64,000 bases of DNA, taken from positions 38,378,001 through 38,442,000 of the forward strand of contig OU612065.1 of assembly GCA_914767715.1 (NCBI GenBank), read 5' to 3'. Made by a program: the position numbers and the translations under genes. The stretch is from Membranipora membranacea (Eukaryota > Bryozoa > Gymnolaemata > Cheilostomatida > Membraniporidae). Below, piece by piece: positions 13,401 to 28,400 of this stretch (position 1 is the first letter of the stretch; each line of letters begins with the position of its first letter). Under the pieces are notes generated by a model that ran no database searches, was not told the DNA's origin, and was given only the letters and a program-made list of their open reading frames with translations.

Positions 13401-16400
13401 CTGAGATACTGGCTCAGACAGTCAGAGATTGGACTGCGGGGGATCAGTACTTTGATACAGGATTTGTAACGATGCTGTCTACACAGCATGATGTAATCAC
13501 ACTTAACCTGCTGCAGCTTGTCACTCAGGCTCTGGATAGTGATGGGTTCAGTAAACTCAACCTGACTACTGATAATTCTAAGAGTGAGTAGTGCGTTATG
13601 TACCTACATGGTGTCAATGTCTCTATATATCAACAAGATGAAAGGAATATTATTTTTGAGGTACAATGTGTTTTGTAATCCAACTGAAATATTGACATTG
13701 TTGTCTAAATCCGATGTGATTATGTCTGTAATCTTGTCTACGCAATCATAACCTCTCTCGATGTCTCAACACAACCTGTTTTCGCTCTTAGCTATCGGAT
13801 GTTTGATCTCCTTACTCACTCATCCTCTCAAACTGATCAGAAAATCAGCCTGTAATCTGCTGAACAGTCTGAGTAGTAAATCCACTACTGGTTACAAACT
13901 GAAGGACTTAGTTGCTACTCTAATATCACAAACTAGAGAATTAACAGACGACCATCTACACATCAACGAAGTGAGTCAATTTCTTTCAATTCTTGGGCAT
14001 GCAATGTACCATTAAACTCTTCAATTACACTGCAAGCTTCCTATTTTGTCAGCGAAATCAAAGAACATACTAATAATCTGTGAATGGACATCTGAATAAT
14101 CCGTAAAAGGGGATAAAGTTGATCCTCGAATGTTGTTTTGTTTTGTGTGACAGAGATGGCACTTTTTTATGTAGGCTGTGATGGTGTTTTTGGAAGAAGG
14201 GAAGAGGAGCTCTACACTGGAAGCCTTACTCGAACTGATATGTGATCCACGTACCCCTGTGATTATGTGTAGGAATCTTCTCATAACTCTCAACTCATAT
14301 CAGAATTCTGTGAGTTCCTTTGTATTTGTTTTTATGTGGATAAATGTGGATAATGAATCAGAGGCCGGAACCCTCCACCCATATTACATATCACTTGTGT
14401 ACTAGAACCTTCCATATAATGCTACCTACTGTGTCCCAGCAAACTTTCATTAGAAAAAGACTGCTATAACAGCATCACCAATCACCTTTATAAATATGGT
14501 GCTCGCTCAGAACTATGATAATTGCACAACTTTCATAACATATTTTACATTGATTATCTCCCCTGTCATTAGGCGGTGCTGACTGGTATTGAGTCATTAT
14601 TGACGAGGCTGCTGTCGGACATCGGCTCCCTCACTACACCAGTAAACGCTGAGCTGCTGGAGGCGTGTCTACTCAGGTATAACGAGAACTCTGTCAAGCT
14701 CATGTCTTCACATAAATCTCTGTGGAACCTGTTCATTACAGCAATGACAACAGAGGCTTGTCAAAGGCAGGCGCTTAAACAGGTGAGGATTAGGGGTGAC
14801 GATTAATTTAGTGCTGTTGGATAATAATAGTAATAATAGTATCATTTTTATATGCTGATCAAATAATAAATGACACCTCAGACCGTGCATAAGGCAAATA
14901 TCATAATGCATTATGTGAATTTGTTAAAATTATTATTCTTGTTTTTATTCTTGAAGAAAATATTTATATATGAGATTTGACTGCTGTGAAATGTTTGGTC
15001 CATTTTTCCACTTTCATACTGCTACTCCCGTTTTCATTTTGGTTTTTGGTGGTTTTAGGTATAATTATCCCAAACATGTATAATAAGGAATTATTCTCTC
15101 TCTGATATAAAATATAAACAACTCTAACTTTCGTGACGTAATTTTAGATAAGTAAGGAGTTCTTTGATGAGCTTGAAGACAACATTCTGAAGCAGACCAT
15201 AGTATCTAAGTGCGTAGACGTGTACCTGAGTACAGAGAAAGCTGATCTGCATACAACTATATCTAAGATCATTAGACATGTAAGTTATGGTCACGCAAGT
15301 CATGTATACATACATATATATGTATTATAGGTAACATTGTGGTCAAACCCATACGCTCCTCAATCTGCATTCTTGGCCAACAAATCCGGAAATCTTACAA
15401 AAACAGTATTGCATTTTGAACAGGAGATGTGTATGGTTCATGTGAGTAATAAGGTGAAATGTAGATTGTACATAACCAAATCATGATGGCTGTTTCATCC
15501 TTGTATGTTTATTAGATTACGCTGCCGGCTGAAGTGGTGCTCTCTGAATTATCAGCTCCCATCAAATCGGTCGGACAAGATCAGTCTATGAGAACCAAGA
15601 AAATGAGAAGGTTTGTGCAAGGAAATAAAGACTTTTGAATGTATTGTTCTCCCTATAGACTGACTAATGCGAGTTTCAATTTCAGCTTTACAGCGGCCGG
15701 TTCAAATTACCATTTGTCGTTCATACCATGTTGTTGAGTGATTGTTTGATTGAGGATACAAACATAAATACCATTCTGACCAGGTTATTTTCGGGTGTTA
15801 TCAAAACTTACATAATGGGTGTTGTTTATCGTGCTCTGTTAAATTCTAAGATACTGGGCAGTGACCCTTCTGTGTGTTATTACAGATCACAGGCCCCTGT
15901 AGCTCCCTCAGACCTGAGCTCAGTAGAGTGGAGGAGAGTTAGACTCATACTGGAGTGGTTACAGAATAAGAAGAAGATGAGCGGAGTCAGCTCTCTTATA
16001 CCTACGCTGTTCAAACTTATCTCTAAGTAAGAATATATAAGATATTATATCATTCAGGAAAATCTGAAAGATGTTTGCCTTTGTGATAAGAATACATTTG
16101 CATGGTATTGATCCCAACAAAGGTTGTATGCTTATATTCTCCTCCATATAGGATAGGTGAAATGAGAGTAAGTTTGAAAGTGTTTTTTTCCAAGCAGCCC
16201 TTCTGATGTGTCAGTGTTTACTTTGTTACAGAGTTTTGGACATGGAGGAGATGACAGGTGGTGATTATATAAAGCACCTTCTGCTGGGCTGTCTGGATAA
16301 TCTACTGAATAAACTCAGCCAATCAGACGACGAACAACAAGGTGGGTGATTTATATTCTATTAGTTGTCGTATTTACTTTGCCAAGCTACAACATATTTC

Positions 16401-19400
16401 TTCTTAGCTATTCCGTAATGACTTTAAATTACACTGAATAGCCTTTTATTGATGCTATCTACCCGAGAAAACAAAGCTGACAAGCATACATTACAGAAAA
16501 CATCGTAACTTGAGAAAATGTTCCCCCTTTTTAAGATCAGATAAGATTAAGTTGAGATTAAGTCAAGATAGATAGTTCACCTGTGCCTTCCTTATGTTTC
16601 AGATACGCTAACAAGTGATGAACTGAACATGGAGCTGGTTGTACAGTGTATACGAACTTCAAAAAATCCACAGACTCACCAACAAGCTCTGCTACTTCTT
16701 AGGACTACGGCTAAAATGTTCCCTGTAAGTTCGAAATAGCTCTTTCTGTACCAGCTGCATCTATTTAGTTATTCTCAACTATTTTTGATTGTGGTCGGCT
16801 GTGAATTTCTGGTCAGATGCTGACATATGATAGACTTGACTAGCTCAACATTGTCAACTTCAACCAGAGTTACAAATCCTAAACTCTCAAGGCAACAATG
16901 TGATAAATTATGTTTAAAATTATAGCATATTGTGGACAGGTATCTGATCAGCAGACTCTTATGTTGAGTGTCATCATCATTAACGTTTTCATCATTGAAT
17001 TCCATATCTGGAATATCATCATTAGCTTTCTTTTGCAAAACAAAGGGCTTGCAAAAATAGCCAGTCCCTAGTAGCAATCTAGAAATGCCCTAATCATCGA
17101 CACTGTATGTGGTATAATTACTGTTTGCAATTTTTTAAACAAGACAATTTCTCAGGCTAATTATTCATGCTTCTAGGGACAGCCGATCAGATAACAGCCA
17201 GATGGGTCCCTGTGTTTAGTGTCCTAACCGTATAACGCTATGATACTATTTCCATTCTAAGAGAAGAATCTAATTCAGTGGTTTTCATACTTTGTAGGAT
17301 ATAGTTCTGCACCATGTGATGTCTATTTTCACATACATGGGAGCTAATATCATGAGACAGGATGACATGTACAGTTTCCAGATTATCACTAAAACACTGG
17401 ATACTGTTGTCCCTGAGATTGTCAAGGTGAGCTAATGTCATTGCTGGAAGTCTGGACATCTTTGTCCTGGTAATTTTCTGTCTAGGGTTGGGGTTGTGGG
17501 TAATGGTAAAATTACCTGAGCCTGAAATTCTGTGATGCTTGCAGGTGCAGGGAGCAGTCATAATATTATGTTTGGCAAACCAAACCCCAAAAGAATTTTT
17601 TACATTTGAGATAGGGGCGTATGTCCAAAACACATCTAATTGCATATTGTAACAAATTGGAGTTATCTACTCCTTGAGCAATTTGTTTAGAGAGGGGGTA
17701 ACTCTGATGTTTATTACACACTTCTCTATGGAATATGAACTTACACAAAAATTCTCACTGTTGTTTGTACCAAAAAACATTTGACTGTTTAGAGTTTTTC
17801 ACTGCGTGACCAAAGTTATATCTGTTAGGTATCTGATACAATTAGAGCACTGACATGACTAATTTAATGTATTGCTTTATTGTCAGGCGTCCAGCTCGAC
17901 AGCTGATTACACTATTACTAGTATTATACGAGTGTTTGTCGATGCTTACCCTCATATACCAGAACACAGAAGACTCCCACTCTTCACCAAACTCCTCCAG
18001 ACAGTAGGAGATGAGAAGTACTTATACGCCTGTACCTGTCTCTGTGTGGAGGGTCTGGTCACTAAGAACCCGATACCTGATACCAGCAACGAATATGAAT
18101 GGAAGGTACGCCAAACAATCTGTGCTTCCACAAATTAGATGGGGGAAAATTAGCTTTTGACTTTCTAGATTGACAAGCTATTTTAACATTGACTACCTGG
18201 TTTTCTTGTAATTATTGCAAATTTATAAAGTATTGTTAGCGCTCCTTTGACTCCATCTTGAAACTTTCAGCCTTTATGCAAGGAGGATGTTTGGCACATA
18301 TGTCCCAATCTCCCTGATGTATGAAGGGTACTAATTTTTTTTCTGAATAACGATGATCATTTACATGGAATGGCTTGAAATGTATGATAAATTCTTATTC
18401 TTATGTATTTTATTTGTAGTCTGAATCTAACCAGTTGGTATTCCTTCTGTCTCTCTACGCTAATTTCTCAGTAAGCTGTCAGTTAGAGGCCTGTACTCGT
18501 ATGTTAGATTTCCTCTGTATGCTCCCCGTCGATACTCAAACTCAGACTCAGCCAGCTAGATCTAAGAAACGTGGCAAGAAAACAGGTAGGAGGCATGAAG
18601 AAAATATTCATAGGATTTCAGTTTTGCAACTTTGCTTATTGGCAACTCATCAAAAATTGACTATCTATTTATTTAAAATGTGAGTATATCCCTCCATGAT
18701 AGGTGATAAAATAATGAAGATTTTACGAAGCCAACATTGGAATTCAATTTTTCAATGACTATGTCAATCTGAAGATGCCAGGTTTTTCCCTTGAAGTTCC
18801 ACCTTATTCATGCATTAATTTTTCCTATTTCAGGAAACGCCAAGAGTTCCATCTCAGATGGACTGTTTGATACGACTCTGTACACAGATAAACAGCTCAG
18901 ACATTTTAAGTATCAGCTGGCTGGATATGTGGTATCACTCGTGGCTGGGAGCGTGTTTGTCGAACAGGTACTGAATAATGCTGACACTTCTCACACTAAT
19001 AGATTGTATTTTATTTGTGTCCGCTTTGGATTGGGCTTAAGTGCTGATATTTTGCAGCGGTCACCTAAAGTGATATCTCATTACCGTTTATCCCTCAAAA
19101 CGGAAGAGAATTTAATACCGCTGTAATCAAGCAACTGCCAAAAGTTCAAACCCTTTAACCAGTGTTCCATTTTGATTTCACACATGAATTTTTCACCAGA
19201 GGCACATTTCTTGTTGGTAGTTAGTAATCCAAATAGATTTGTAAGTCTTTATGACCATCACGATTTTGACCACAGTGAGGCATATAGGAAGGAGGCATAT
19301 GCTTCCAGTCTCGGCGTATTGTGGTAGTCGTGTATCCTCAAATTGGAAGAAGAAAACTTCTTAGTTGATAACAGTCGATCTAGCCATCAATATTATGTGG

Positions 19401-22400
19401 GGTGCTACAAATCCCCAAGAGTGAGAGTACCAGTCGCATCCTGTTGTTAAATTCAATTATTTTGTTAAGGTGGTGAATGAAGAGGATGATTTAGCTAAGA
19501 GTTTTAATCAGCTGATCGAGGCTGGTCTAAAGTACATCAGCACTGTCGCTAAGGAGTCTGAGAAACACTCCCTTCTCCCCACCGCCAAGTTCTGGAGAGC
19601 TCTACTACATAAATCTTATGAGATCTTAGACAAGGTTTGTCTTTAAGTACCGTCATACACAAAAGTTTTAGTGCAAAAGTTAAAAATTGCCATTGAATAC
19701 ATAATTTAGATGTTACGCAGAGATAGACTTCAAACCTTAGACATTTTGTTTTTGTAGAATGAGAGTTAGTGTTTGTCTTTGTCTTATTACTGGTACTTTA
19801 TCTACAGTATTGGTGTCTGTGGTGACTGGTAATTCTAATTCTAAAACAACACAATTCTAGATGTATATACATTGATGGTACACTCATAGTATTGTTAATT
19901 TTAGGTGAATGCTCTTCTACCTGGTGCTGTGTTTATCAATGTTATATCCAGTCTACTCAGCCATGAGCTGCCACTGATAAGAAGGAAGGCTATGGATCTA
20001 CTCAATAACAGACTGCCTCAGACTGTGTTTAATGAGAAAGAGGTATGTATCACATGGACATATTCTCTAAAACACATCAGTATACTTATGTGGTATAATT
20101 ATCGGAACAAAAGCTAGGGTGAATTCTTCTCTGATTTATCATATCTAAGGAATTATCTCTGCAATTTGAAAGAAAGCCACCTTATCGCATGTTTCTTGTT
20201 TTTAGGTTGCGTCATTGATCGAGCTGATAGGTTTGATTAAATCAGTAGCCTTAGATCCTAACAACTCACAGGAAGAAACGGAAGATACCACAAACAGGCA
20301 GACGGCCCTCTATAGTCTGAAAATCATGACAAGACTGCTGGCTACCACTGAAGCTAAACCATTCATTGACGTACGTACCAACCATTGGCCAGTAACACGC
20401 GTAACATGCCGGCATACTAAGATCGCTATCAAGAATGTTTTGACTTTTTATTGATATAAGATAAATTTCTGTGAACTGTTAAGGTGGAAACATGTTGAGA
20501 AATCCTTTCATTTCATTCAATAATATAAAAAAATCACTCACCTCATTGTGATTATAAAGCAAGTACTTCCTTGAAATTCAAGCTGATAATATGATCACTG
20601 ATCAATTCACTTCTTATTCTTTTTGTGTAGCAATAATGGCTTTTTGAGTCTCTATGATGTGGCCTTCAGAATCATTTTTGTCAAACATGCTAAGTTGCCA
20701 ACATATTGATGAAAATTCTAGCAGTAGTTTTTTTCACAAAATATCCCAATCTAGTAAATATACAGATTATCAGCCAACCGACGATCCTCATAACTCCAGA
20801 TTATCTGTATCATCATTTTAGGTTTTTCACTATCTCCTGTTTTTATTTTCTAGCTTCTCCCCGAGGCTTGCGAGGCTTTCGACCATGTACACCTGAGCAC
20901 AGTCAGGGCTAACATTCTGTTACTGATGGGGGAGCTGGTGTCACAACTCAAGATTAATGCTCTGCCTCATATACCCAGCGTCGTACCAAAAGTCATAGAT
21001 GTACTGAAACAAGACGCCCTACTCGATAGGTAAGTTGAATGACTTAATTACACTGGGTTTAGATAGGGCTGTAGGCCAGACAGGTGAAACTTAGCAACAT
21101 TGTTAGTGTAAGAGCAGCATTTTGTTTTGCGACAAGACATACAAGAAATGATCCCATGATCCATGATCTAGAAGAAGAAAAAAATCCCATAAAATACACA
21201 CCTTGGACATAAATATATCCTCTTAAGTAAAATATAATAACCCTAATGTTGGAGAGACATATTTTTTCTCCCAAAAACTGAAACACAAGCATAAATAATC
21301 TGATCGAATTCACAGGTGCTGAATCACAGCGCTGAATATTGTTAACTGTAATGCACCGGTTCCTTTATTTGATGTCGGTCAATAATATTAAATATTTGAT
21401 GAACAGATTCGTTCATACTCAGTATACGTCCTACTTTGACCCGACAGAGCTTCTGCAAACAGCAGCTATATATAATAAAAACTGGATGTTGGTCATGCTG
21501 CTGCATACCTAACATTGCGACCCTAATAATATGGGTTCCAGCATAGAGCCATTATATATCCTAGAGTGGACAATTAAATGAGGGTATACTAACACTATGA
21601 TGCCACATACCACAGCCAAAAACAAGGGATTCTGAAAAACGTAGAGCATTAGACTTGATAAAATTTTAGAATTATAGTTGTGGTGTTGAGCTTTGGGAAG
21701 GTTGGGACAGATTGTTAATCATTACTGATGTAAGCCCCTGGTACTGAACTCGTGATGCATCAACACACAATGACTACAATTGTTGAATGGGACGAAAAGT
21801 AAGAAAGAAAAAAGTGTCTTGATCTTTGCATTGTATTGCTTATCTGGTCATTATTATCGCATTCCAGTTTATATAAAAGCTTATGTACACAGTATAATCT
21901 GTTATAAAATCACTCCGTCAAACACCGGAAGTCTTAGAGCAAATAATAGTTATTATACAGATGCGAAAAAGTACAAACTTGGAATGGCTGAAGCAACATG
22001 ATAGAAAAATATAAAAAATGAGAGGATAGGATAGTAAAGGAATGTTTGCAGTTGAGCCAAATTCTCAATTTATTTGTTTGATTAAAAATAAAAGTCCAAA
22101 CAAGAATTTTTTGTACAAATGTATTTAAATTGTTTGCCATTTAAATAATACTGATTTGGGTATTTCACCCTTCTACACCCAAAATTAGGTATAGAATTGT
22201 ATGAGCTAAAGCCACGAATAAGGCTACAAAGATGTCGTGTTGGGTGGTGTGACAGATTCCAAATCACTTCTTCCACTGCTGGAGTTTGTCCCTAAGAAAT
22301 ATTTATCAGCCCTACTGGAATGTCTAGCTACCACGGCGAATATTATCACCAGTATTATAATGAGCACCACGACTGCCACAAGAACTACAATAACTATACC

Positions 22401-25400
22401 TAAAGTTCCATCGAGAGCGGAGGACACAGTTTTTACAGCTTGAGTAGCACCTTTTACCAGGCTTGGGGTGGTCGGCGGCTCGCCAGTTTGTGTAGTAGCT
22501 GGGGTAGTAGTGTTCATCTACAAATAATTAAAATCATCATTGAAATTACTCGTTATAATCCTCAGTGAACTACCAACTGCAACATACAACTGCAACATGT
22601 GAAACGCATATGATATGGCTGAACTTAACACTGCGCTGCCAAACTAACCTGAGTTGTAGGAGTTGTTATTGGAGAACAAGTAAGGCAGCAATCCCTCCTA
22701 ATTTTTTCTGACGCACACTCTGATGGGTCTATGAATTCACAAGTGTGATGCAAATCTCCATATTTGCAGCTGTCTGGTTGGTTCTTGAGTTGCTAAAAAA
22801 GAAGAACACAAGTTTGTGAAACAAATGCATTGGATAAAAGGTTGATTTTACATGCTTTGTTGTTACAGCAAAATTCATTTCATTTTCAATTTTAAAATAT
22901 AAATTGGAATGGTTTGTTAGAAAGGTTTTTACGAAAGGCATACTGTGGTATTTACTTACAAATTGATAACACGTAGGACAGCACATATCGTTGATGTTTG
23001 GTACGTAGCAGAGATATGGAGCACTCCTGACAAAGTTATCGCAGTCACTCCACTCGTTTCTTTGCTGACAGGAAGCTGGTAGCGGGGTTGTAGATGGTAA
23101 TGTTGTTGTGTTCATCTCAACAGTAGTGGTTGGTGTTGTCTCAGGCGTGGTGACTTCTGACGAGCTGCTTGTTTCTGTTGTTGTGGCAACTGTTGTTGTA
23201 GGGACTGTGGTTGTTGTACCTGTGGTAGTGGTAGTTTCCACCTCAAAATCTGTTGTTTCCGTGCTTGTGACCTGATCATCTGTGGTGGTAATTGCTGACT
23301 CTGTAGTGCTAGGTGATGTGATATCAGCATCATCTGTTGTGATGTTAGCACTATGTGTTGTTGTGAATACTTCTGTTGATAGTACAGTTGCTGTTGCACT
23401 TGTTAGATCTGTTGATCGTTCTGGCTCTGAGGTTGATAGAGATGTAGGTGTTGTTCCTGTTCCTGTAGAGTCATCTGTTGTTTGGGTATCAGTTGACTCA
23501 GTTGTCTCACTTCTGGTGGTTGTGTCTACCGCAGCAGTTGATTCTGTTGTTTCCTCTGTCCCCATGCTCGATGCAGACTTTGTTGTTGTTGAATCCATCC
23601 CAGTTGTTGATTCTATAGTTGAACTTGGAGAAGAATCTATATCTGTGGTTTGGTCAGTTGATCCTACATCGGTAGTTGATGAATCAATCTCAGTTGACGC
23701 GCTTTCAGAGGTTGATACAGTTGTTGATTCTTGAGTTGTAATCTCAGTAGAATCAATATCTGTTGTTTCATCAGTTGATACAACTTCTGTTGAGCTTGAA
23801 GGTGTTGGATCTATCTCTGTGGAGTAGCTTCCAGACGTAGAATCACTGATTGGTCCCTCGCTTGTGGTTGCTGTGAACTCTGTGTCTGTTGAACCAGAAG
23901 ATACAGACACGGTGCTCACTGTGAATTCTACTGTGCTGGTTTCCTCACTTGTGAATCCCATATCGTCTGTAGTTTCATCTCCCTCTGTTGTTTGTAGGAC
24001 AGTAGTAGAACTGACATCTGTTGTAAAATCAGTTACTGTTGTTTTTTCTGATGACACCAGATCTGTTGTTCTGTCAGATGACACTGGTGTTTCTGTTGTT
24101 GTGGCGCCATCAGTTGTATCATCGGTAACCATAGCATCAGTAGTCATTATCTCCTCAGTGTTTGGTTGCTGTGTTGAGCTGCTAGGTGATGACGTTATTT
24201 CAGTGCTGAGATCTTCTGTAGTCTGTATGGTTGTTCTGGTGATCGTTGATGGCTCTGGTGTTTCTGTTGGTATTTCTGTGGCAGACCTTGGAGATGTCAC
24301 AGTGTAGTCAGTCATGAACTCATCGGTAGTCATCTCATCAGTAGATTCTTTAGTTGTTTGAGTTGATGCTGTTGTTAAGTCTTCTGTAGTCATGACAGTC
24401 TTTCTTGTTGCGTCTGTTGGTTCTGGAGTCTCTGTTTTGAGGGGTGTAGTTGTCATAATTGTTGTATAAGGCTCTGTTGTGGTCAGGGGTTCTGTTGTTT
24501 GTGACTCAGATGTGGTTGACGATGAATTAGGCTCTGGTGTTTCATAGGACACTGTGCTTTGGGACTTGGGGGATGTAGACATATATGGCTCAGCTGTGGT
24601 GTTTTCTTCAGGTTCATCAGTTGCTTGCGTGGGAGTGATAGTTGTTAAATCTTCTGTTGTGGATCCGATTGTAGATTTGACTGTGGTTGGCTCTGGAGTT
24701 TCCGTTGGTAAAGCAGTTGTAGTTACAATGGTGGTGGTTGAGGTGTCTGTTGGTGTAGATGTTTCTATGTTTGTTGTAGCTGATGTAGCGTCAGGTTGTT
24801 CTTCAGTTGGATCTTCTGTCTCAAACACATCATCTGTTACTTGATCTATTGTTGAAGTGGTTGAACTGGTGTCAGGCATTGTGGTTTTTGTTGTTGATTC
24901 TGGTTTGTCAGTTGTTGCAATCGGGGATGTAGATGAGAAATCCTCTGTTGTAGAACGCATTGATGTTTTTTCAATTGTTGTTGGTTCTGGGGTTTCAGTT
25001 GATAACAATGTTTTCATCGTAGATGATGAGGTTTGAGATATAACTGTGGTGGTGAAACTCTCGCCTGTCATGGGCTCATCAGTCTCTTCAGGTACATCCG
25101 TTTCAGCCGGCATTGTGTATGCTGTGGTGAGATCTTCTGTTGTCTGCCTCATTGTTGTTTTTTGCACTGTTGTTGGTTCTGGGGTTTCGATAGGGATTGT
25201 AGTAGTTGCTGTTGGGGACTTTGTTGATGATTTTTCTGTTGTTGTGAACATTGGCTCATCAGTCCCTTCGGTGTCTCCTGGAACCATTGTGGTCTGTTTT
25301 GTGATTGTTGTAGGAACATATTCAGTTGTTACTTTCATCATTGTTGAGCTCTGAGTTGTCGGTTCAGAAGTTTCTGTAGATATTGATGTGGATGTTCGCA

Positions 25401-28400
25401 TTGTTGTCAGTTTAGAAGTTGTTGATGAAGTCGCACTCGACGATTCAGTTGTAGACTGTACAGGTTCATCTGTCTCATCAGTGCTTTCAGGGGGGTTTGT
25501 GGTGGTCTGTGATTTCTCAACTGTTGTTAGATCTTCAGTTGTCATTTTCATTGTGCTTGAACTTTGAGTTGTCGGTTCAGGAGTTTCTGTAGATATTGAT
25601 GTGGATGTTCGGACTGTTGTCAGTTTAGAAGTTGTTGATGAGGTTGCACTTGTTGACTCTGTTGTCGACTGTACAGGTTCATCTGTTTCATCAGTGCTTT
25701 CTGGGGGGATTGTTGTGGTCTGTGATTTCTCTGCTGTTGTTAGTTCTTCAGTTGTCATTTTCATTGTACTAAAAATTTGAGTTGTTGGTTTGGGAGTTTC
25801 TGTAGATATTGATGTTGATGTTTGCATTGTTGATGTCTGTTTCGAAGTTGTTGAAGGATTTGCACTCGTCGATTGTGTTGTGGACTCTACAGGTTCATCA
25901 GTAGATTCAGGGGGGATTGTGGTGGTCTGTGTTGTCTCTGCCGTTATAACATCTTCAGTGGTTATTTTCATTGTGCTTGAACTCTGAATCATTGGTTCAG
26001 GAGTTTCTGTAGATATTAATGTTGATGCTCGCGTTGTTGTTGTTGATGTATTCTCACTTGCTGTAGACTTCAAAGGTTCATCTGTTTGATCAGTGGCCTC
26101 AGGAAGTGTCATAGTTGTCTGTGTTGTTTTAGATGATGGATTTGCTGTTGCTAAACTCATATGAGTAGAAGTCATAGGTCCGAGAGTCTCTGCAGAAGTT
26201 AACGTTTGCTGTGTTGTTGATGATAATATGGTAGTAGTTGATGAATGGACTGTGCTTGTCAATTTGGCAGTTGGCTGTGTAGGCTCCTCTGTACTGTTTG
26301 TTGAATTTTGAGTTTCAGCTGTCTGTTGTGATGTTGGATTTTGTGTGGTGGATTTGATTACTGTACTGGATGGTTGAGACGTTGTATTTGTGCTTGTAAT
26401 CATATGTTCAGTTGACATTGTTTCCATGGTCAGAGTTGTGGAAGGTGATTCTGCCGATGCTGTTGTCAGTACAGGCCTCGTGGAAGAAGCTAAACCAGAT
26501 GTTGTCCGCATACTCTCTGGCTCTGTTGTTGTTGAGTTTAGGGCCGAGACGGTGGTTGTCACATCTGCAGCAGATGTTATTTTTTTATTTTTTGATCCTT
26601 CTGTAGAAATGACTTGTTGACTTGTCATTTCATTGGCTGTTGTTGTGTCAATCGGAGATAGTGATGATGACAAGGCTGATTTGGTTGTTTGTGATGGCAT
26701 AGCTGATGTCATATCCATGGTAGTGGTTGGCATGTTAGTCCTAATATTTTGTCCGGTTGTCATCACAGAAGTGGTAGGTGGAGAGGCTTCTGATTGGCTG
26801 GGACCTGAAGTTGCAGTGTTTACTGCTGTTACGCTGGATTTGCCTTCTCCCATTATCGTAGTGGGTGCTTCAGTTGTAGTATCTATGTCAACTGCACCTG
26901 GCGTTGTGTAATCCACATCAGAGCAGGTTTTACAGCAAACACTAGCTACAGTTGGGTTGTAGCATTGTCCCAGTGAGATATCCCTACATGAGGACGCTTT
27001 GTCCCCAAACTGGCAGCCTTCGGGGTTTTCAGAGTTAGATTGTTCTACACCTTGGCAAGTTCCGCAGCAGTCCTGAAAAAATACAGTCAATTAAGTACCA
27101 CAATACTACCATGTAGGCATAGGTTTCATGCTAAGGAAAGTAAGGATAATAAATTCAACTGCAAATTGGTTTCTGACCAAGGAAAAACAGCTACATGTAT
27201 ATTGGAAATAGTTGTGCATTGACACATCTGTAGAGCACAATTAAATTGGTAATTCACAGCTCACCTCTAAGATACGCATGGAATAATCATATCGAATGAC
27301 ATCCCATTGTCTTTGTATAACTGATCCAGTTTGCCAACACTGGATTAAATCTGAAAAATTGAATACACATAATGCTCAACACTAACCTCTAAGATGAGAG
27401 CATCATAGCACAGATAGTTATGTCCGTTGATAAATCGTATACAGGCTTCGTTGAAGTTGTCCTGACATGTTTGAGCTGCTGCCGGGCTGTGAGATATTAG
27501 AAGCACCAGAGAGAATATGTAGACAGCTGATGAGAGGTCCATGATGAGAGTTTATATCCTATCGCTCCTTCATCTGAAAGCAATTTTTAAAACTTTAAAT
27601 TTGAATCACATGTGCATTATTCTTTGTTGGTGAAGTTGATGTTTTAAAGGAATGCCGTTATTATGATACGGTATTGTTCTGTTGCGTGCACCTAGCCTTA
27701 TAATTTAAGGCGCTGTTGTTGTCATAAAAATAGCGGCATTCAGAAAGAACCAAAAGACACACTAAAAGGCACAACTACGCATAATAAAGTTGTTTGGCAT
27801 CAGCCACAAAGCTCTTTGTCTAAATATTTTCCTATTTTAAAAAGTGCACGGTTTTTTCATTCATTCGTAACAATCCCCCAGCGGAACGAATTTGATAATG
27901 TAATGATTCAACTAATTTTCATATACTATTCCTCCAAATTTTTCTATTCAAAATTACATAAGTTTAATATTTCACACCTTTGTCAATAGAATACAAGACC
28001 AAGTTTGGTCCATTTGCCTGCATTCCGAGTCGCTCCCGATGCACTGGTCACGTCTTTGCCTGCGGCGTGACCAGTGGAAGGGAGCAACAGGTATGCAGGC
28101 AATTTTATCAAACTTGTTCTAATAGAATACCGACCATCTGCCTATCCCCACAGTCATGCTTTAAGGTGACACTCAAAAAGTTTGCAGTTCATCCCCTAAC
28201 CGCCAGAGTTACAGTTTTATTTTAATTCTACACGCACAAAAATAAGGAATCCATACTTACTACATCATATAAATAATTATCTTTCTTATAAATATCCAGT
28301 ATCGCTAGAAATATCCGAAATACTTGAGCTTTGTGGAGCCTGAAATATAAAACACAAGCTGAGGTGTTAGTCAGTATAATAAGGAGTGAGTGCTGAGCGT

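Noticed and set aside
16775-17077. A 100-codon minus-strand frame in a HEATR1 intron
   Set aside because: Protein-like composition, but no family, splice context or start support; at most a decayed transposon fragment.
23112-26911. Many Val/Ser-rich open frames on the plus strand
   Set aside because: They are the antisense reading of the Thr-rich mucin exon, whose codon bias suppresses stops on the opposite strand.
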